The notes: generated by a model from the letters alone, not told the origin. 64,000 nucleotides of DNA from Myxococcus landrumus (GCF_017301635.1 NZ_CP071091.1:10036501-10100500); one strand, 5' to 3'; numbered from the stretch's first letter, positions 1 through 7,480 are shown. Numbers and translations are program-made.

Positions 1-929
1 CGCCGCGCCTTCGCGCGCAGGTCGAATGGAGACAGACCGCCGGAGTCGTCGATGTAGATGGGCGCGTTGTAGAGCGCACCCGCCATCTCCTGGAACTTCT
101 CCTCGTCGTGCGGAGACAGACGCCCGCCGCGCAGCTTCTTCATGTCCACGCGCGCGGTGGAGGCCAGCAGACGCATGAGCAGCTGGTCCGCGGGCATTTC
201 GAGACTGAAGATGCCGACCGCCTTGTTCTCCTTGAGCGCCGCGTTCACCGCCATGTTCATGGCGAACGACGTCTTGCCGACACCCGGACGCGCCGCGAGG
301 ATGATGAGCTCGCCCGCGTGGAGACCCGTGAGCTGGTTGTCCAAGTCGATGTAGCCGGTGGACAGGCCCGTGATGCCCGTCGCCGCCGACTTCATCTTGT
401 CGAGCAGGTCCAGCGTGTGTTCCATCAGCTCGCTGACCGGCCGCAGGTCTCCTTCGCGCTTCTTCTCCGCGAGGAGGAACACCTTGCGCTCGGCTTCGTC
501 GAGCAACACCTCCAGCTCGCCCGTCTCCTGGCTGGCGAGGTCCTGAATCTCACGGCCGACGTTCGCCAACCGGCGCCGCAGCGCCTGGTCCTTGACGATG
601 TTCGCGTACTGGACCGCGTTGGAGGCCAGTGGCACCACCTGGTCCAGCCGCATCAGGTACGCGGGGCCGCCCACGGCGACCAACTGCCCCAGGACCTTCA
701 GCTCTTCGGCCAGCGTGAGGTGGTCGACCTGCTTGCTCTGGCCGTCCAGCCGGATCATCGCCGCGAAAATCTGCGCATGCGCCGGGCTGGAGAAGTCGTC
801 CGCATGGACGACCTCGCCTACCGCGGCGATGAGCGTGTTGTCCGCGAGCACCGAGCCAAGCACGGCGCGCTCTGCGGCAAGGTCCTCGTGGACCTTCCGC
901 CCATCTCTGACGTCGAGGGAGTTCTCCAT
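1..929 (-). CDS. dnaB: Replicative DNA helicase DnaB (partial; C-terminus lies outside the window)
   Basis: Hexameric helicase that unwinds the replication fork and recruits primase. About 309 N-terminal residues are visible of a protein usually near 450-470. The N-terminal helical domain (MENSLDVRDGRKVHEDLAAE, then AVLGSVLADNTLIAAV) is followed by the RecA-like core with the Walker A motif ARPGVGKTSFAMNM and the downstream GIFSLEMPADQLLMRLL segment typical of the family. The frame stays open through base 1. The ATG was chosen because it gives the usual DnaB N-terminus; the frame is open further upstream but has no better start. It lies after the LytTR regulator gene on the same strand, separated by a terminator-like hairpin. 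Seen directly; the family assignment is secure. Confidence 0.95.
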   Translation of the reverse strand, partial: MENSLDVRDGRKVHEDLAAERAVLGSVLADNTLIAAVGEVVHADDFSSPAHAQIFAAMIRLDGQSKQVDHLTLAEELKVLGQLVAVGGPAYLMRLDQVVPLASNAVQYANIVKDQALRRRLANVGREIQDLASQETGELEVLLDEAERKVFLLAEKKREGDLRPVSELMEHTLDLLDKMKSAATGITGLSTGYIDLDNQLTGLHAGELIILAARPGVGKTSFAMNMAVNAALKENKAVGIFSLEMPADQLLMRLLASTARVDMKKLRGGRLSPHDEEKFQEMAGALYNAPIYIDDSGGLSPFDLRAKAR

Positions 930-941
930 GGCTGCCAGTCC

Positions 942-970
942 ACTGTACAGGCGGCTCTGACATCTCAGAA
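942..970 (-). promoter_or_regulatory. Candidate sigma-70 promoter for dnaB
   Basis: On the minus strand TTCTGA (965-970) and TACAGT (942-947) are spaced by 17 bases, ending 12 bases before the dnaB ATG. The -10 matches consensus at 4 of 6 positions, the -35 at only 3 of 6, and the -35 overlaps the T-tract of the terminator just upstream. If used, dnaB would have a very short leader. A weak inference from matching alone. Confidence 0.25.
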
Positions 971-998
971 GAAAACCGCCACAGACCTGTAGCGGCGG
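966..998 (-). terminator. Intrinsic terminator-like hairpin between the LytTR regulator and dnaB
   Basis: Read on the minus strand, CCGCC and GGCGG arms plus an inner ACAG/CTGT pair form a hairpin (976-998), followed at once by TTTTCTTCTG (966-975). It lies after the stop of the response-regulator gene and about 37 bases before the dnaB start. It may end the acyltransferase-kinase-regulator transcript or attenuate read-through into dnaB. Confidence 0.6.
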
Positions 999-1051
999 GT
1001 GGGCGGATGGGTGTGGACCTCCCCTCCAGGTGGGCCGGACTCCCAGGAAAG

Positions 1052-1822
1052 TCAGCCCTCCAGGCCCCAGCGCTGGAGGAACGCGTCACGCCACGTGCGA
1101 CTGAGGACCACTGTCGTACCGTTCTTCATCACCAGGATGCCGTCGCCGTGCGTCCACGGCTCCAGCTTCGCCACCGCGTCCAACTGGATGATGTCGCCGC
1201 GGTGGACCCGGACGAACCGCGCCGGGTCCAGCCGTTCCTCCAGGGCCCGCAGGCTCTGGCGGATCAGATGCTCCCCCTGGGCGGTGTACACGCGCACGTA
1301 CTTGTCCTCGGAGGACAGCCGCCACACGTCGGCGAGCCGCAGGGGCACCCACGCCTCGCCCGCCTTCACCACCAGCCGCTCCAGTGGCCGCCGGGAGACG
1401 GTCGCCGCCACGTCTCGCAGGAGCGCTTGGAGCCTCCCGGCCTCGTGTCCTCCTCCGAGCAGCAGCGCGTGGGCCTTGTCCAGCGCCCGGGTGAAGCGCT
1501 CGCCGTCGTAGGGCTTGAGCAGGTAGTCCACCGCATGCGCCTCGAAGGCCCGCAGCGCGAAGCTGTCGTAGGCGGTGGAGAAGATGACCGCGGGAGCGTG
1601 CTCGGACCCCAGTGCCTCCAGCACCTCGAAGCCCGTCAGCCCTGGCATCTGCACGTCGAGGACCACCACGTCCGGCCGCAGGGATTCGATGCGCACCAGT
1701 GCCTCGGTACCATCGGCCGCTTCGCCCGCGAGCGTGAAGCGTGTCTCCTGCTCCAGGAAGCGCTTCACCTTCGCCCGTGCGGGGGCTTCGTCGTCCACGA
1801 CCAGCACGCGAAAGCCCGTCAT
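1052..1822 (-). CDS. LytTR-family response regulator (AlgR/LytR type)
   Basis: 256-residue DNA-binding response regulator. Residues 1-120 are a receiver domain: acidic pair in VLVVDDEAPAR, phospho-acceptor Asp in VVVLDVQMPGLTGFE, Thr/Ser in IFSTAYDSFALRAF, and Lys in DYLLKPYDGERF. Residues about 150-256 are a LytTR domain (LVVKAGEAWVPLRLADVWRL, SSEDKYVRVYTAQGEHL, RFVRVHRGDIIQLDAV). It is the last gene of a tight minus-strand trio, starting 19 bases after the stop of the LytS-type kinase that is presumably its partner. LytTR regulators usually bind short direct repeats in target promoters; the targets cannot be told from here, though the adjacent acyltransferase suggests an envelope role. Confidence 0.9.
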   Translation of the reverse strand: MTGFRVLVVDDEAPARAKVKRFLEQETRFTLAGEAADGTEALVRIESLRPDVVVLDVQMPGLTGFEVLEALGSEHAPAVIFSTAYDSFALRAFEAHAVDYLLKPYDGERFTRALDKAHALLLGGGHEAGRLQALLRDVAATVSRRPLERLVVKAGEAWVPLRLADVWRLSSEDKYVRVYTAQGEHLIRQSLRALEERLDPARFVRVHRGDIIQLDAVAKLEPWTHGDGILVMKNGTTVVLSRTWRDAFLQRWGLEG

Positions 1823-1841
1823 GGCCTGGCTCCAGGAGGCA

Positions 1842-2969
1842 TCACGCCGTTGCTCCTCGAGGCAGCGTCAGCGACACGCGTGCGCCACCTTCGGGGCCTC
1901 GGCCTCGCTCCATCCGCGCCTGTCCCCCATGAAGCAGCGACAGCACCTGCTCCAGGTGCGCCAGCCCCACGCGAGGGCCGACGGAGGGCGAGTCCTCACC
2001 AAAGCCTCGCCCCGTGTCCTCGACCTCCAGGTGCCACAGGCCTTGTCCCGCCCGCGCGCGGATTCGCACCTCCAGCGCTTCACGGCGGTCCTGGTTGTGC
2101 TTCACCGCGTTCTCCACCAGCGTCTGCAAGGCGAAGCAGGGGACCTGCACCGCCTCCAGTCCCGCGTCCACGCTCCATCGCACCGAGAGCCTGTCTCCGA
2201 AGCGCGCCGACAACAGCGAGATGTATCGCCCCGCGTGTGCGCGCTCCTCGGCCAGCGTCCAGGTGGGCTCGCTGCGCTCCAGGCTGGCCCGGAGCACCTG
2301 ACCCAAGTCACTGAGCAGCCGGTCCGTGCGCGCCAGGTCCTCGTACATCACGGAGCTGATGGCGTGCAGCGAGTTGAAGAGGAAGTGCGGATGGAGCTGA
2401 CCGGTGAGTGCCCGGAGCTGCGCGGCCCTCAGCTCGCCCTCGAGCTCTGCGGCCCGCAGGGCCCGCTCATGCCGCTCCCGCCACGCGGCCAGGAGGACGA
2501 TGACCGTCGCCCCCAGGCTGTAGGCAATCACGTCCTTCGCTACCTCCATCGGCAGTCGGAAGCCGAGCGGGCCGTACTCGTACTCCCCCCAGCCGAGGAG
2601 CGCGTAGAGCGGATGGCGCATGCCCAGCATGAGCAGGATGTGCACCGTCGAGTAGAGCGGAAACGTCAGCCCGTGCACGGCCAGGAAGCGCAGCCACCCC
2701 ACGCGAGGAGACGGCGCGTTGAGGGCCGCGAACTGGATGATGGGCAGCGCCAGCCACGCCGACAGCGCTCCGGTGATTTCCCAGAGGTAGGCGCGCGACG
2801 CCGGCAGGGACGTGAGGCCGTTGGCGAGCTGGTCCAACCGGACCGCGCTGCCGTACGACACGCCGACGACAAGGCAGAGGGCGAAGGTCGCGAGCGCGGG
2901 GCGGAGCCGGATGCGCGGCCACCGCCAGGGGCGCGCCTGCGTCATGGAGCTGGAAGCGAGGGTGCCCAT
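1842..2969 (-). CDS. LytS/YehU-type sensor histidine kinase
   Basis: 375 residues. The N-terminal half has about four hydrophobic segments (ATFALCLVVGVSYG, ITGALSAWLALPIIQFAAL, FPLYSTVHILLMLGM, DVIAYSLGATVIVLLAAW), so it is an integral membrane sensor with little extracytoplasmic sequence. A short linker helix leads to the His_kinase (PF06580-type) signature QLHPHFLFNSLHAISS, with the phospho-acceptor His after the Pro of HPHFLFNSL. The ATPase domain follows (LVENAVKHNQ N-box, EVEDTGRGFGE G1). The start has AAGGACC upstream. It begins 10 bases after the acyltransferase stop and is followed 19 bases later by the LytTR regulator, a standard LytS-LytR pair. The signal sensed is unknown. Confidence 0.9.
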   Translation of the reverse strand: MGTLASSSMTQARPWRWPRIRLRPALATFALCLVVGVSYGSAVRLDQLANGLTSLPASRAYLWEITGALSAWLALPIIQFAALNAPSPRVGWLRFLAVHGLTFPLYSTVHILLMLGMRHPLYALLGWGEYEYGPLGFRLPMEVAKDVIAYSLGATVIVLLAAWRERHERALRAAELEGELRAAQLRALTGQLHPHFLFNSLHAISSVMYEDLARTDRLLSDLGQVLRASLERSEPTWTLAEERAHAGRYISLLSARFGDRLSVRWSVDAGLEAVQVPCFALQTLVENAVKHNQDRREALEVRIRARAGQGLWHLEVEDTGRGFGEDSPSVGPRVGLAHLEQVLSLLHGGQARMERGRGPEGGARVSLTLPRGATA

Positions 2970-2979
2970 GGGAGGTCCT

Positions 2980-4155
2980 TCACGCAGTATGCCCGGGAGA
3001 CGCGGCGGGAATCGCGGGCCGGGCCCGGGGCGCGCGGGCCTTCAGGCCGAAGAAGGGCCGCAGCCAGGACAGGCGGGCCACCGCCTCGCTGAGCACCCAC
3101 GTGGCCAGGAAGGACGACACCAGCACGCAGGCGAAGAGCGTCCAGGGGCCCACCGGCAGCCGCAGCAGGGCGAAGCCCACGACGATGATGACCGTCTGGT
3201 GGAGGATGTAGAACGGATACGAGCGCTCCGCCGCGTACCGCAGCCACGGGCGCCGCGTCTGGATGGACCTGCGCGCCCACGCCAGCGCCGTGAGGATGAA
3301 CAGCCACTGCGACGTTCCGCGGCCGAGCATCTCCGGCACGAGCGGGAACTCGTTCTCCGGCGCCATCACCGCGAAGAGCACCGCGGAGACTCCCAGGAGC
3401 ACCCATCGGCGCTCCACCAGCACCTCCCAGAGGCGCGGGGCCCGGCCAAGGGTGTGCCCCATGAGGAACAGCAGCCCATAGTGGCCGAAGTTCTGTGGGT
3501 CATCGACCAGCGCATGTGTCACCGGGTACGTGTGCAGCCACAGGTCATTGAGCACGAGCGGTGCGGCCAACCACACCCCGTTCGCTCCCCGGCACAGCCA
3601 CGCCTCCAGCTTCTCCAGCCAGGGCTTCGCGCGCGGCTGGCCCAGCAGGGCGAACAGCGGCAACGCGAGCACGCAGTAGACGAAGAGGTAGACGACGAAC
3701 CACAGGTGGTGCCAGCTCAAGCTCCCAGCGGGGTAGGGCACGAGCGCGAACACGGACGGATAGAAGTCCGCATAGCCGCCCTGGAACTCTCCCCGGAACA
3801 CCCGCTCCACGTAGATCTGCGGCGGCACCACCACGAGCATGCCGAAGAGCACCGGCACCAGCAGCCGCCGGGCCCGGTCGCCCGCGAACGCCCGCACGGA
3901 GCGATGCCGCAGCGCGAGCGCCGTGCCCACGCCGGAGATGACCATCAGCAGCGGCATGCGCACGTGGTGCAGGATGTCCATGGTCCACTCCAGCGAAGGG
4001 AGCGCCACGGGGGACTTGAGGTGCCAGTCCCACGTGTTGAACATCATCCCCGTGTGGAAGAAGTGCAGCACCAGGATGGCGACCACTCGGAGCCAGTCCA
4101 GGTCGGGGCGGTGGGATTCACTCGGCGAGGCGGGGAAGGGCGCGGGCGTGCTCAT
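2980..4155 (-). CDS. Integral membrane acyltransferase, acyltransferase-3 (OpgC/OafA-like) family
   Basis: About 391 residues from an ATG preceded by GGAGG, which is preferred over an upstream in-frame start 33 codons earlier. An opening DLDWLRVVAILVLHFFHTG segment matches the acyltransferase-3 start (R/K-x10-H), and about ten hydrophobic segments follow. HHVRMPLLMVISGVGTALAL and HHLWFVVYLFVYC resemble the OpgC-like branch. Family members transfer acyl groups onto periplasmic or surface glycans and lipids. It is first in a tight operon with a LytS/LytR-type two-component system, so acylation of an envelope polymer under that system's control is plausible. The substrate cannot be read from sequence. 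Confidence 0.85.
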   Translation of the reverse strand: MSTPAPFPASPSESHRPDLDWLRVVAILVLHFFHTGMMFNTWDWHLKSPVALPSLEWTMDILHHVRMPLLMVISGVGTALALRHRSVRAFAGDRARRLLVPVLFGMLVVVPPQIYVERVFRGEFQGGYADFYPSVFALVPYPAGSLSWHHLWFVVYLFVYCVLALPLFALLGQPRAKPWLEKLEAWLCRGANGVWLAAPLVLNDLWLHTYPVTHALVDDPQNFGHYGLLFLMGHTLGRAPRLWEVLVERRWVLLGVSAVLFAVMAPENEFPLVPEMLGRGTSQWLFILTALAWARRSIQTRRPWLRYAAERSYPFYILHQTVIIVVGFALLRLPVGPWTLFACVLVSSFLATWVLSEAVARLSWLRPFFGLKARAPRARPAIPAASPGHTA

Positions 4156-4255
4156 GGATGAGCCTCCAGTGCCTCCCGGGATACGCACTCCCTGCGGACT
4201 CCTCCACGCGACTGTCGCGGGACGGACCGACGGCGGCGCCAACCGGACTCCCACG

Positions 4256-4290
4256 CAAAAGGCCGCCCGGGTTTCCCCGGACGGCCTCTT
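4256..4290 (-). terminator. Intrinsic terminator downstream of rplI
   Basis: AGGCCG and CGGCCT arms, extended by CCGGG/CCCGG with one mismatch, form a stable GC hairpin. On the minus strand it is followed by TTTTGCG. It lies 28 bases beyond the rplI stop and about 100 bases before the acyltransferase start, marking the end of the rpsF-rpsR-rplI transcript. Confidence 0.75.
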
Positions 4291-4317
4291 GTGAAGCAGG
4301 TGCGTGGCAGCGCGCCG

Positions 4318-4761
4318 TTACTCGGCGGCGACCTCGACCTTGATCTTCGCCGTCACCTCGCGGTGCAGGCGCAGCTCCACCTCGAAGTTGCCCAGCGTCT
4401 TGATGGGCTCGGGCAGGTGGATGGCGCGACGGTCCACCGTCTGGCCCTGGGACGCCACGGCCTCGGCGATGTCCAGCGCGGTGACGGAGCCGAACAGCTT
4501 GTCCTGCTCGCCGACCTTGCGCTTGATGGTGACCTTGATGGAGCCGACCTTCTTCGCCTGCTCCTCCGCGGCGCCCTTCAGCTTGGCGTTGCGGGCGGTG
4601 ATGACCGCCTTCTCGTGCTCGAGCTGACGGAGGTTCTGCTCGCTGGCCAGAACCGCCTTCTTGCGAGGCAGGAGGTAGTTGCGGCCGAAGCCGTCCTTCA
4701 CGGTGACGAGCTCCCCGGACTTGCCGAGGTTCTCGATGTCCTCACGCAGAATGACCTTCAT
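4318..4761 (-). CDS. rplI: 50S ribosomal protein L9
   Basis: 147 residues, the usual L9 length. It starts MKVILREDIENLGKSGE with the hallmark GFGRNYLLPRKKAVLAS, then the long connecting helix (QNLRQLEHEKAVITARNAKLKG) and a C-terminal rRNA-binding domain ending in HLPEPIKTLGNFEVELRLHREV. L9 binds 23S rRNA at the base of the L1 stalk and helps keep reading frame. The ATG is preceded by CAGGAGA; an in-frame extension upstream is not family sequence. Third gene of the rpsF-rpsR-rplI operon, 28 bases after rpsR. Confidence 0.97.
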   Translation of the reverse strand: MKVILREDIENLGKSGELVTVKDGFGRNYLLPRKKAVLASEQNLRQLEHEKAVITARNAKLKGAAEEQAKKVGSIKVTIKRKVGEQDKLFGSVTALDIAEAVASQGQTVDRRAIHLPEPIKTLGNFEVELRLHREVTAKIKVEVAAE

Positions 4762-4789
4762 GTTCAGTCTCCTGTTGTGGACCCGGCGC

Positions 4790-5179
4790 TCAGCCGACCA
4801 CCGCGTTGTAGGGGAGCAGCGCGATGCCACGAGCGCGCTTGATGGCCGTGGCCACCTCACGCTGGTGCTTCGCGCAGTTGCCGGAGATGCGGCGGGGAAT
4901 GATCTTGCCGCGCTCGGTGACGAAGTACTTCAACGTCGCCTGGTCCTTGAAATCCACCGACGCGTTCTTCTCCGCGCAGAACCGGCAGATCTTCTTGCGG
5001 CTGAAGCCACGGCCACCGCCGCGCTTCTCATCATCGCCGCCCATGCCACGGTCACCCCGGTCGCCACCGCGGTCACCCCGGTCGCCACCGCGATCACCGC
5101 GAGGGCCACCGCCGCCGAAGCCACCACTGCGGCCGCCCGCCGCCGAAGAGCCCGTCTTGCTGTCCATACCGTTGCTCAT
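4790..5179 (-). CDS. rpsR: 30S ribosomal protein S18 with long Gly/Arg/Asp-rich N-terminal extension
   Basis: 129 residues against about 75 for typical S18. Residues about 60-129 are canonical: KKICRFCAEK, FKDQATLKYFVTERGKIIPR, RISGNCAKHQREVATAIKRAR, ALLPY. S18 binds the 16S platform as a heterodimer with S6. The first 60 residues are an unusual low-complexity tail rich in Gly, Arg and Asp, with a seven-residue GDRGGDR-type repeat encoded by 21-base tandem DNA repeats (about 5050-5100). The chosen ATG has GAGA upstream; a second Met four codons in would keep the tail. It sits between rpsF (50 bases) and rplI (28 bases). Confidence 0.95.
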   Translation of the reverse strand: MSNGMDSKTGSSAAGGRSGGFGGGGPRGDRGGDRGDRGGDRGDRGMGGDDEKRGGGRGFSRKKICRFCAEKNASVDFKDQATLKYFVTERGKIIPRRISGNCAKHQREVATAIKRARGIALLPYNAVVG

Positions 5180-5229
5180 GAAAATTCTCGTTTCCTGGAT
5201 GGGTCCCTAGAGAATGTCCCAGGTGGCGC

Positions 5230-5706
5230 TCAGGCCTCCTCGGACGACTCCTCCTCCGACTCGCTGCTGGACTCTTCGCTGCTCTCGCCGCGGAAACCAC
5301 CCTCGCGGTCAGGCGCAGCGCCAGGACGGGTCTCCTCCACGTCACCGGCCAGCTTCAGGTCCTCGAGGACCGGGCGCGTCTCGGGGTCCACCTCATCCGC
5401 CAGCTTCACGGAGATGTAGCGGGTGACCTCATCGAGGTTCTTCAGGTTGCGCTCAATCTCCGCCACCAGCTTCGCGCCGCCCAGGTAGCTGGCGTGCACG
5501 TAGATGGCGCGGGGCTGCTTGGCGACAGGGAACAGGGTCTTCTTCTTGCCCCACACCGTGAAGCGGAGGACCTTGCCACCCTCGCGGCCGACGATGCCAC
5601 GGACTCGCTCCTTGAGCTTGTCCACGTTGTCATCGGTCAGGTCCGGCTTGACCAGGAAGATGGTCTCGTACTCACGAAGCCGCTGGGCGGCCTGCGTCTC
5701 TGCCAT
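5230..5706 (-). CDS. rpsF: 30S ribosomal protein S6 with acidic Ser/Glu C-terminal tail
   Basis: 158 residues against about 95-135 usually. Core: LREYETIFLVKPDLTDDNVD, GKVLRFTVWGKKKTLFPVAK, RAIYVHASYLGG, and NLDEVTRYISVKL. The last 20 or so residues are almost purely Ser and Glu (SSEESSSESEEESSEEA). S6 pairs with S18 on the 30S platform. The ATG follows AGGGGAGAG; the in-frame sequence upstream is not S6-like. First gene of the operon, with a leader of about 180 bases and a good promoter candidate. The acidic tail mirrors the basic tail added to S18. Confidence 0.96.
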   Translation of the reverse strand: MAETQAAQRLREYETIFLVKPDLTDDNVDKLKERVRGIVGREGGKVLRFTVWGKKKTLFPVAKQPRAIYVHASYLGGAKLVAEIERNLKNLDEVTRYISVKLADEVDPETRPVLEDLKLAGDVEETRPGAAPDREGGFRGESSEESSSESEEESSEEA

Positions 5707-5890
5707 GTTTTCTCTCCCCTTGGGGTCGAGTGCCCCCTGGACAATCCAAGGAGCGGGGAAACGGCGCGTGGCCCGAAGAGCCACCACCGGGAACGGGAAA
5801 CCGCGCGCCCGTCACCCTCGCGCTACGTCCCGTGTACCAACACGGGAAGCTGAAAAAGAACATCCCACCAGACAGGTACCCGGTGAGCGA
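5707..5890 (-). promoter_or_regulatory. Leader region of rpsF with two hairpins
   Basis: If the promoter at 5897-5925 is used, the rpsF mRNA has a leader of about 184 bases. It contains a perfect 7-bp hairpin, CCCGTGT/ACACGGG with a 4-base loop (5829-5846), and a GTGGC/GCCAC hairpin closer to the gene, preceded by CCGGTGGT. In several bacteria S6:S18 represses its own operon by binding a leader structure that mimics 16S helix 22. This leader is a candidate for such control; I cannot confirm the motif by eye. Confidence 0.4.
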
Positions 5891-5896
5891 ACGGGC

Positions 5897-5925
5897 CTTC
5901 TAGGAGGGCCCCCCGGGCAAGTCAA
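5897..5925 (-). promoter_or_regulatory. Sigma-70-type promoter for rpsF-rpsR-rplI
   Basis: On the minus strand TTGACT (5920-5925, 5 of 6 to consensus) and TAGAAG (5897-5902, 4 of 6) are separated by exactly 17 bases. The site lies between the pth stop and rpsF, where a ribosomal operon promoter is expected. Confidence 0.5.
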
Positions 5926-5969
5926 GCTCCCGGAAAGCCCGCCTGCCCATTCCCCAGGCGCCCAACCCC

Positions 5970-6545
5970 TCAGGCCTTCCGGTTGAAGCGGTTCATCGCC
6001 ACCGACAGCCCGTCCCGCACCCAGCACTCCGTCACGTCCACGGCTCGGGCGATCAGCTCGTCGAGCTGGCGGCGCTCCCCGTCGTCGAAGTTGGACAGGA
6101 CGTAGCCGGCCACGCGCTCGCGGGCGTTGGGGCCCGCGGGCTTGTCGATGCCGAAGCGCAGGCGGACGAAGGTCTCCGAGCCCAGGCTGGAGACGATGCT
6201 CTTCAGGCCGTTGTGGCCGCCGCTGCCGCCGCCCGCCTTGAGCTGCAGCCGGCCCAGCGGCAGGTCCAACTCGTCGTGGATGACCAGCACGTCCTCGGGG
6301 GCGACCTTGTAGAAGCGCGCCGCCTCCGCCACCGAGCGGCCGGACAGGTTCATGAAGGTCTGTGGCTCGATGAAGAGGACACGCTCTCCCGCAAGCGTCC
6401 CCTGGCCCACCTTCGCGGCGAACTTCTCCTGGTTCAGCTCCGCGCGAGCCCGGGGAAGCAGCGCCTCCACCACCATGAACCCGATGTTGTGCCGGTGCCG
6501 CTCGTACTCGCGCCCCGGGTTGCCCAATCCACAGATGAGCTTCAT
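5970..6545 (-). CDS. pth: Peptidyl-tRNA hydrolase
   Basis: 191 residues, normal for the family. It cleaves peptidyl-tRNA released from stalled ribosomes, recycling tRNA. Motifs: MKLICGLGNPGREYERHRHN with the catalytic His in HRHNIGF and the conserved Asn in GLGNPG, FIEPQTFMNLSG, VIHDELDLPLG with the catalytic Asp, and KAGGGSGGHNGLKSI. The ATG has GGAGC seven bases upstream. That ribosome-binding site overlaps the end of a terminator T-tract, so pth is either transcribed by read-through from rplY or from a promoter inside the hairpin region. Confidence 0.97.
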   Translation of the reverse strand: MKLICGLGNPGREYERHRHNIGFMVVEALLPRARAELNQEKFAAKVGQGTLAGERVLFIEPQTFMNLSGRSVAEAARFYKVAPEDVLVIHDELDLPLGRLQLKAGGGSGGHNGLKSIVSSLGSETFVRLRFGIDKPAGPNARERVAGYVLSNFDDGERRQLDELIARAVDVTECWVRDGLSVAMNRFNRKA

Positions 6546-6550
6546 GAAAG

Positions 6551-6593
6551 CTCCAAAAAGAAACGGGGCCGGGCCCCAGAGAGGCCGGCCCCG
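6551..6593 (-). terminator. Strong intrinsic terminator between rplY and pth
   Basis: Perfect 9-bp stem CGGGGCCGG / CCGGCCCCG (6564-6572 with 6585-6593), 12-base loop, then TTTCTTTTTGG on the minus strand. It lies just after the rplY stop and ends six bases before the pth ATG, so it must limit pth transcription from the rplY promoter. Confidence 0.8.
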
Positions 6594-6617
6594 AGTCCAG
6601 GGTACACCGGAAGAGGA

Positions 6618-7301
6618 CTACTTCTTCGCGGGAGCCTTGGCCGCCGCCGCGGGGGCCGCCGCCTTGTCGCCACCCTTGGCCGCGGGAGCCGCCGCCGGAG
6701 CCGCCGCAGCAGCCGCCGCCTGGGGAGCCGCCTCGGCCGCCTCGGGCGCGCTGAGCACCGCGATGGTGTAGTTGACGTTCGTCTTGATGGAGACGCCCGC
6801 CGGCAGCTTGATGTCGTTGACGTGCATGGCCTCGGCGATCTTCAGCGCCGTCACGTCCGCCTCGATGCGCTCCGGGATGGCGGCCGGCAGGGCCCAGACC
6901 TCGAGCTCGCGGCGGGCCTGGGTGAGCAGACCACCGTCCGCCACGCCCTGCGCCTTGCCCGTGAGCACGAGCGGCACGTTCACCTTCACGGCCTCGTTCT
7001 CACGCACGCCGATGAAATCCACGTGCAGGATTTCACGGGTGACGGGGTCCATCTGGTAGTCCTTCAGGAGGACCTGGTGGGTGCCGTCGGCCAGCTTCAG
7101 CTGGATGAGGGTGTTGAACTTGTGCGGCGTGTTGATGGCCGTGCGGACCGCCTTCGGGTCCACGGCGATGTGCACCGGCTTCGCCACGTGCTTGCCGTAG
7201 ACAACGGCGGGGACCAGGCCCTGGCCACGCAGACGGCGGGCAAAGCCCTTGCCGGAACCTTCACGCGACTTCGCCTCGAGGATGCTCTTCTCGGTGGACA
7301 T
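6618..7301 (-). CDS. rplY: 50S ribosomal protein L25, CTC/TL5 form
   Basis: 227 residues. L25 domain (residues 1-95: EAKSREGSGKGFARRLRGQG, LVPAVVYGK, VLLKDYQMDPVTREILHVDF) followed by the TL5/CTC beta domain (VPLVLTGKAQGVADGGLL, LEVWALPAAIPE, MHVNDIKLPAGV). It binds 5S rRNA. The last 45 residues are an Ala/Pro/Lys-rich low-complexity tail ending in KAPAKK, common in high-GC members. It lies between prs and pth on the same strand, the frequent prs-rplY-pth order. A 179-base gap separates it from prs and carries a short CCCGCC/GGCGGG hairpin (7359-7375). Confidence 0.95.
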   Translation of the reverse strand: MSTEKSILEAKSREGSGKGFARRLRGQGLVPAVVYGKHVAKPVHIAVDPKAVRTAINTPHKFNTLIQLKLADGTHQVLLKDYQMDPVTREILHVDFIGVRENEAVKVNVPLVLTGKAQGVADGGLLTQARRELEVWALPAAIPERIEADVTALKIAEAMHVNDIKLPAGVSIKTNVNYTIAVLSAPEAAEAAPQAAAAAAAPAAAPAAKGGDKAAAPAAAAKAPAKK

Positions 7302-7480
7302 GGAAAATCCTTGGAATGGGTACCACGGTTGTCACCGGTGCCCTGGCGCCCTCGGCATCCCGCCCCAGTGGCGGGCCCCGAAGACGGCGCCCATGAATTG
7401 AAGGGAACCGGTGGAGGGGGCCGGACATGCCAGCCCCCCGACACGGAGTCAAGTCGCCCGGCGGGCGGGCGCTGAGTGGG

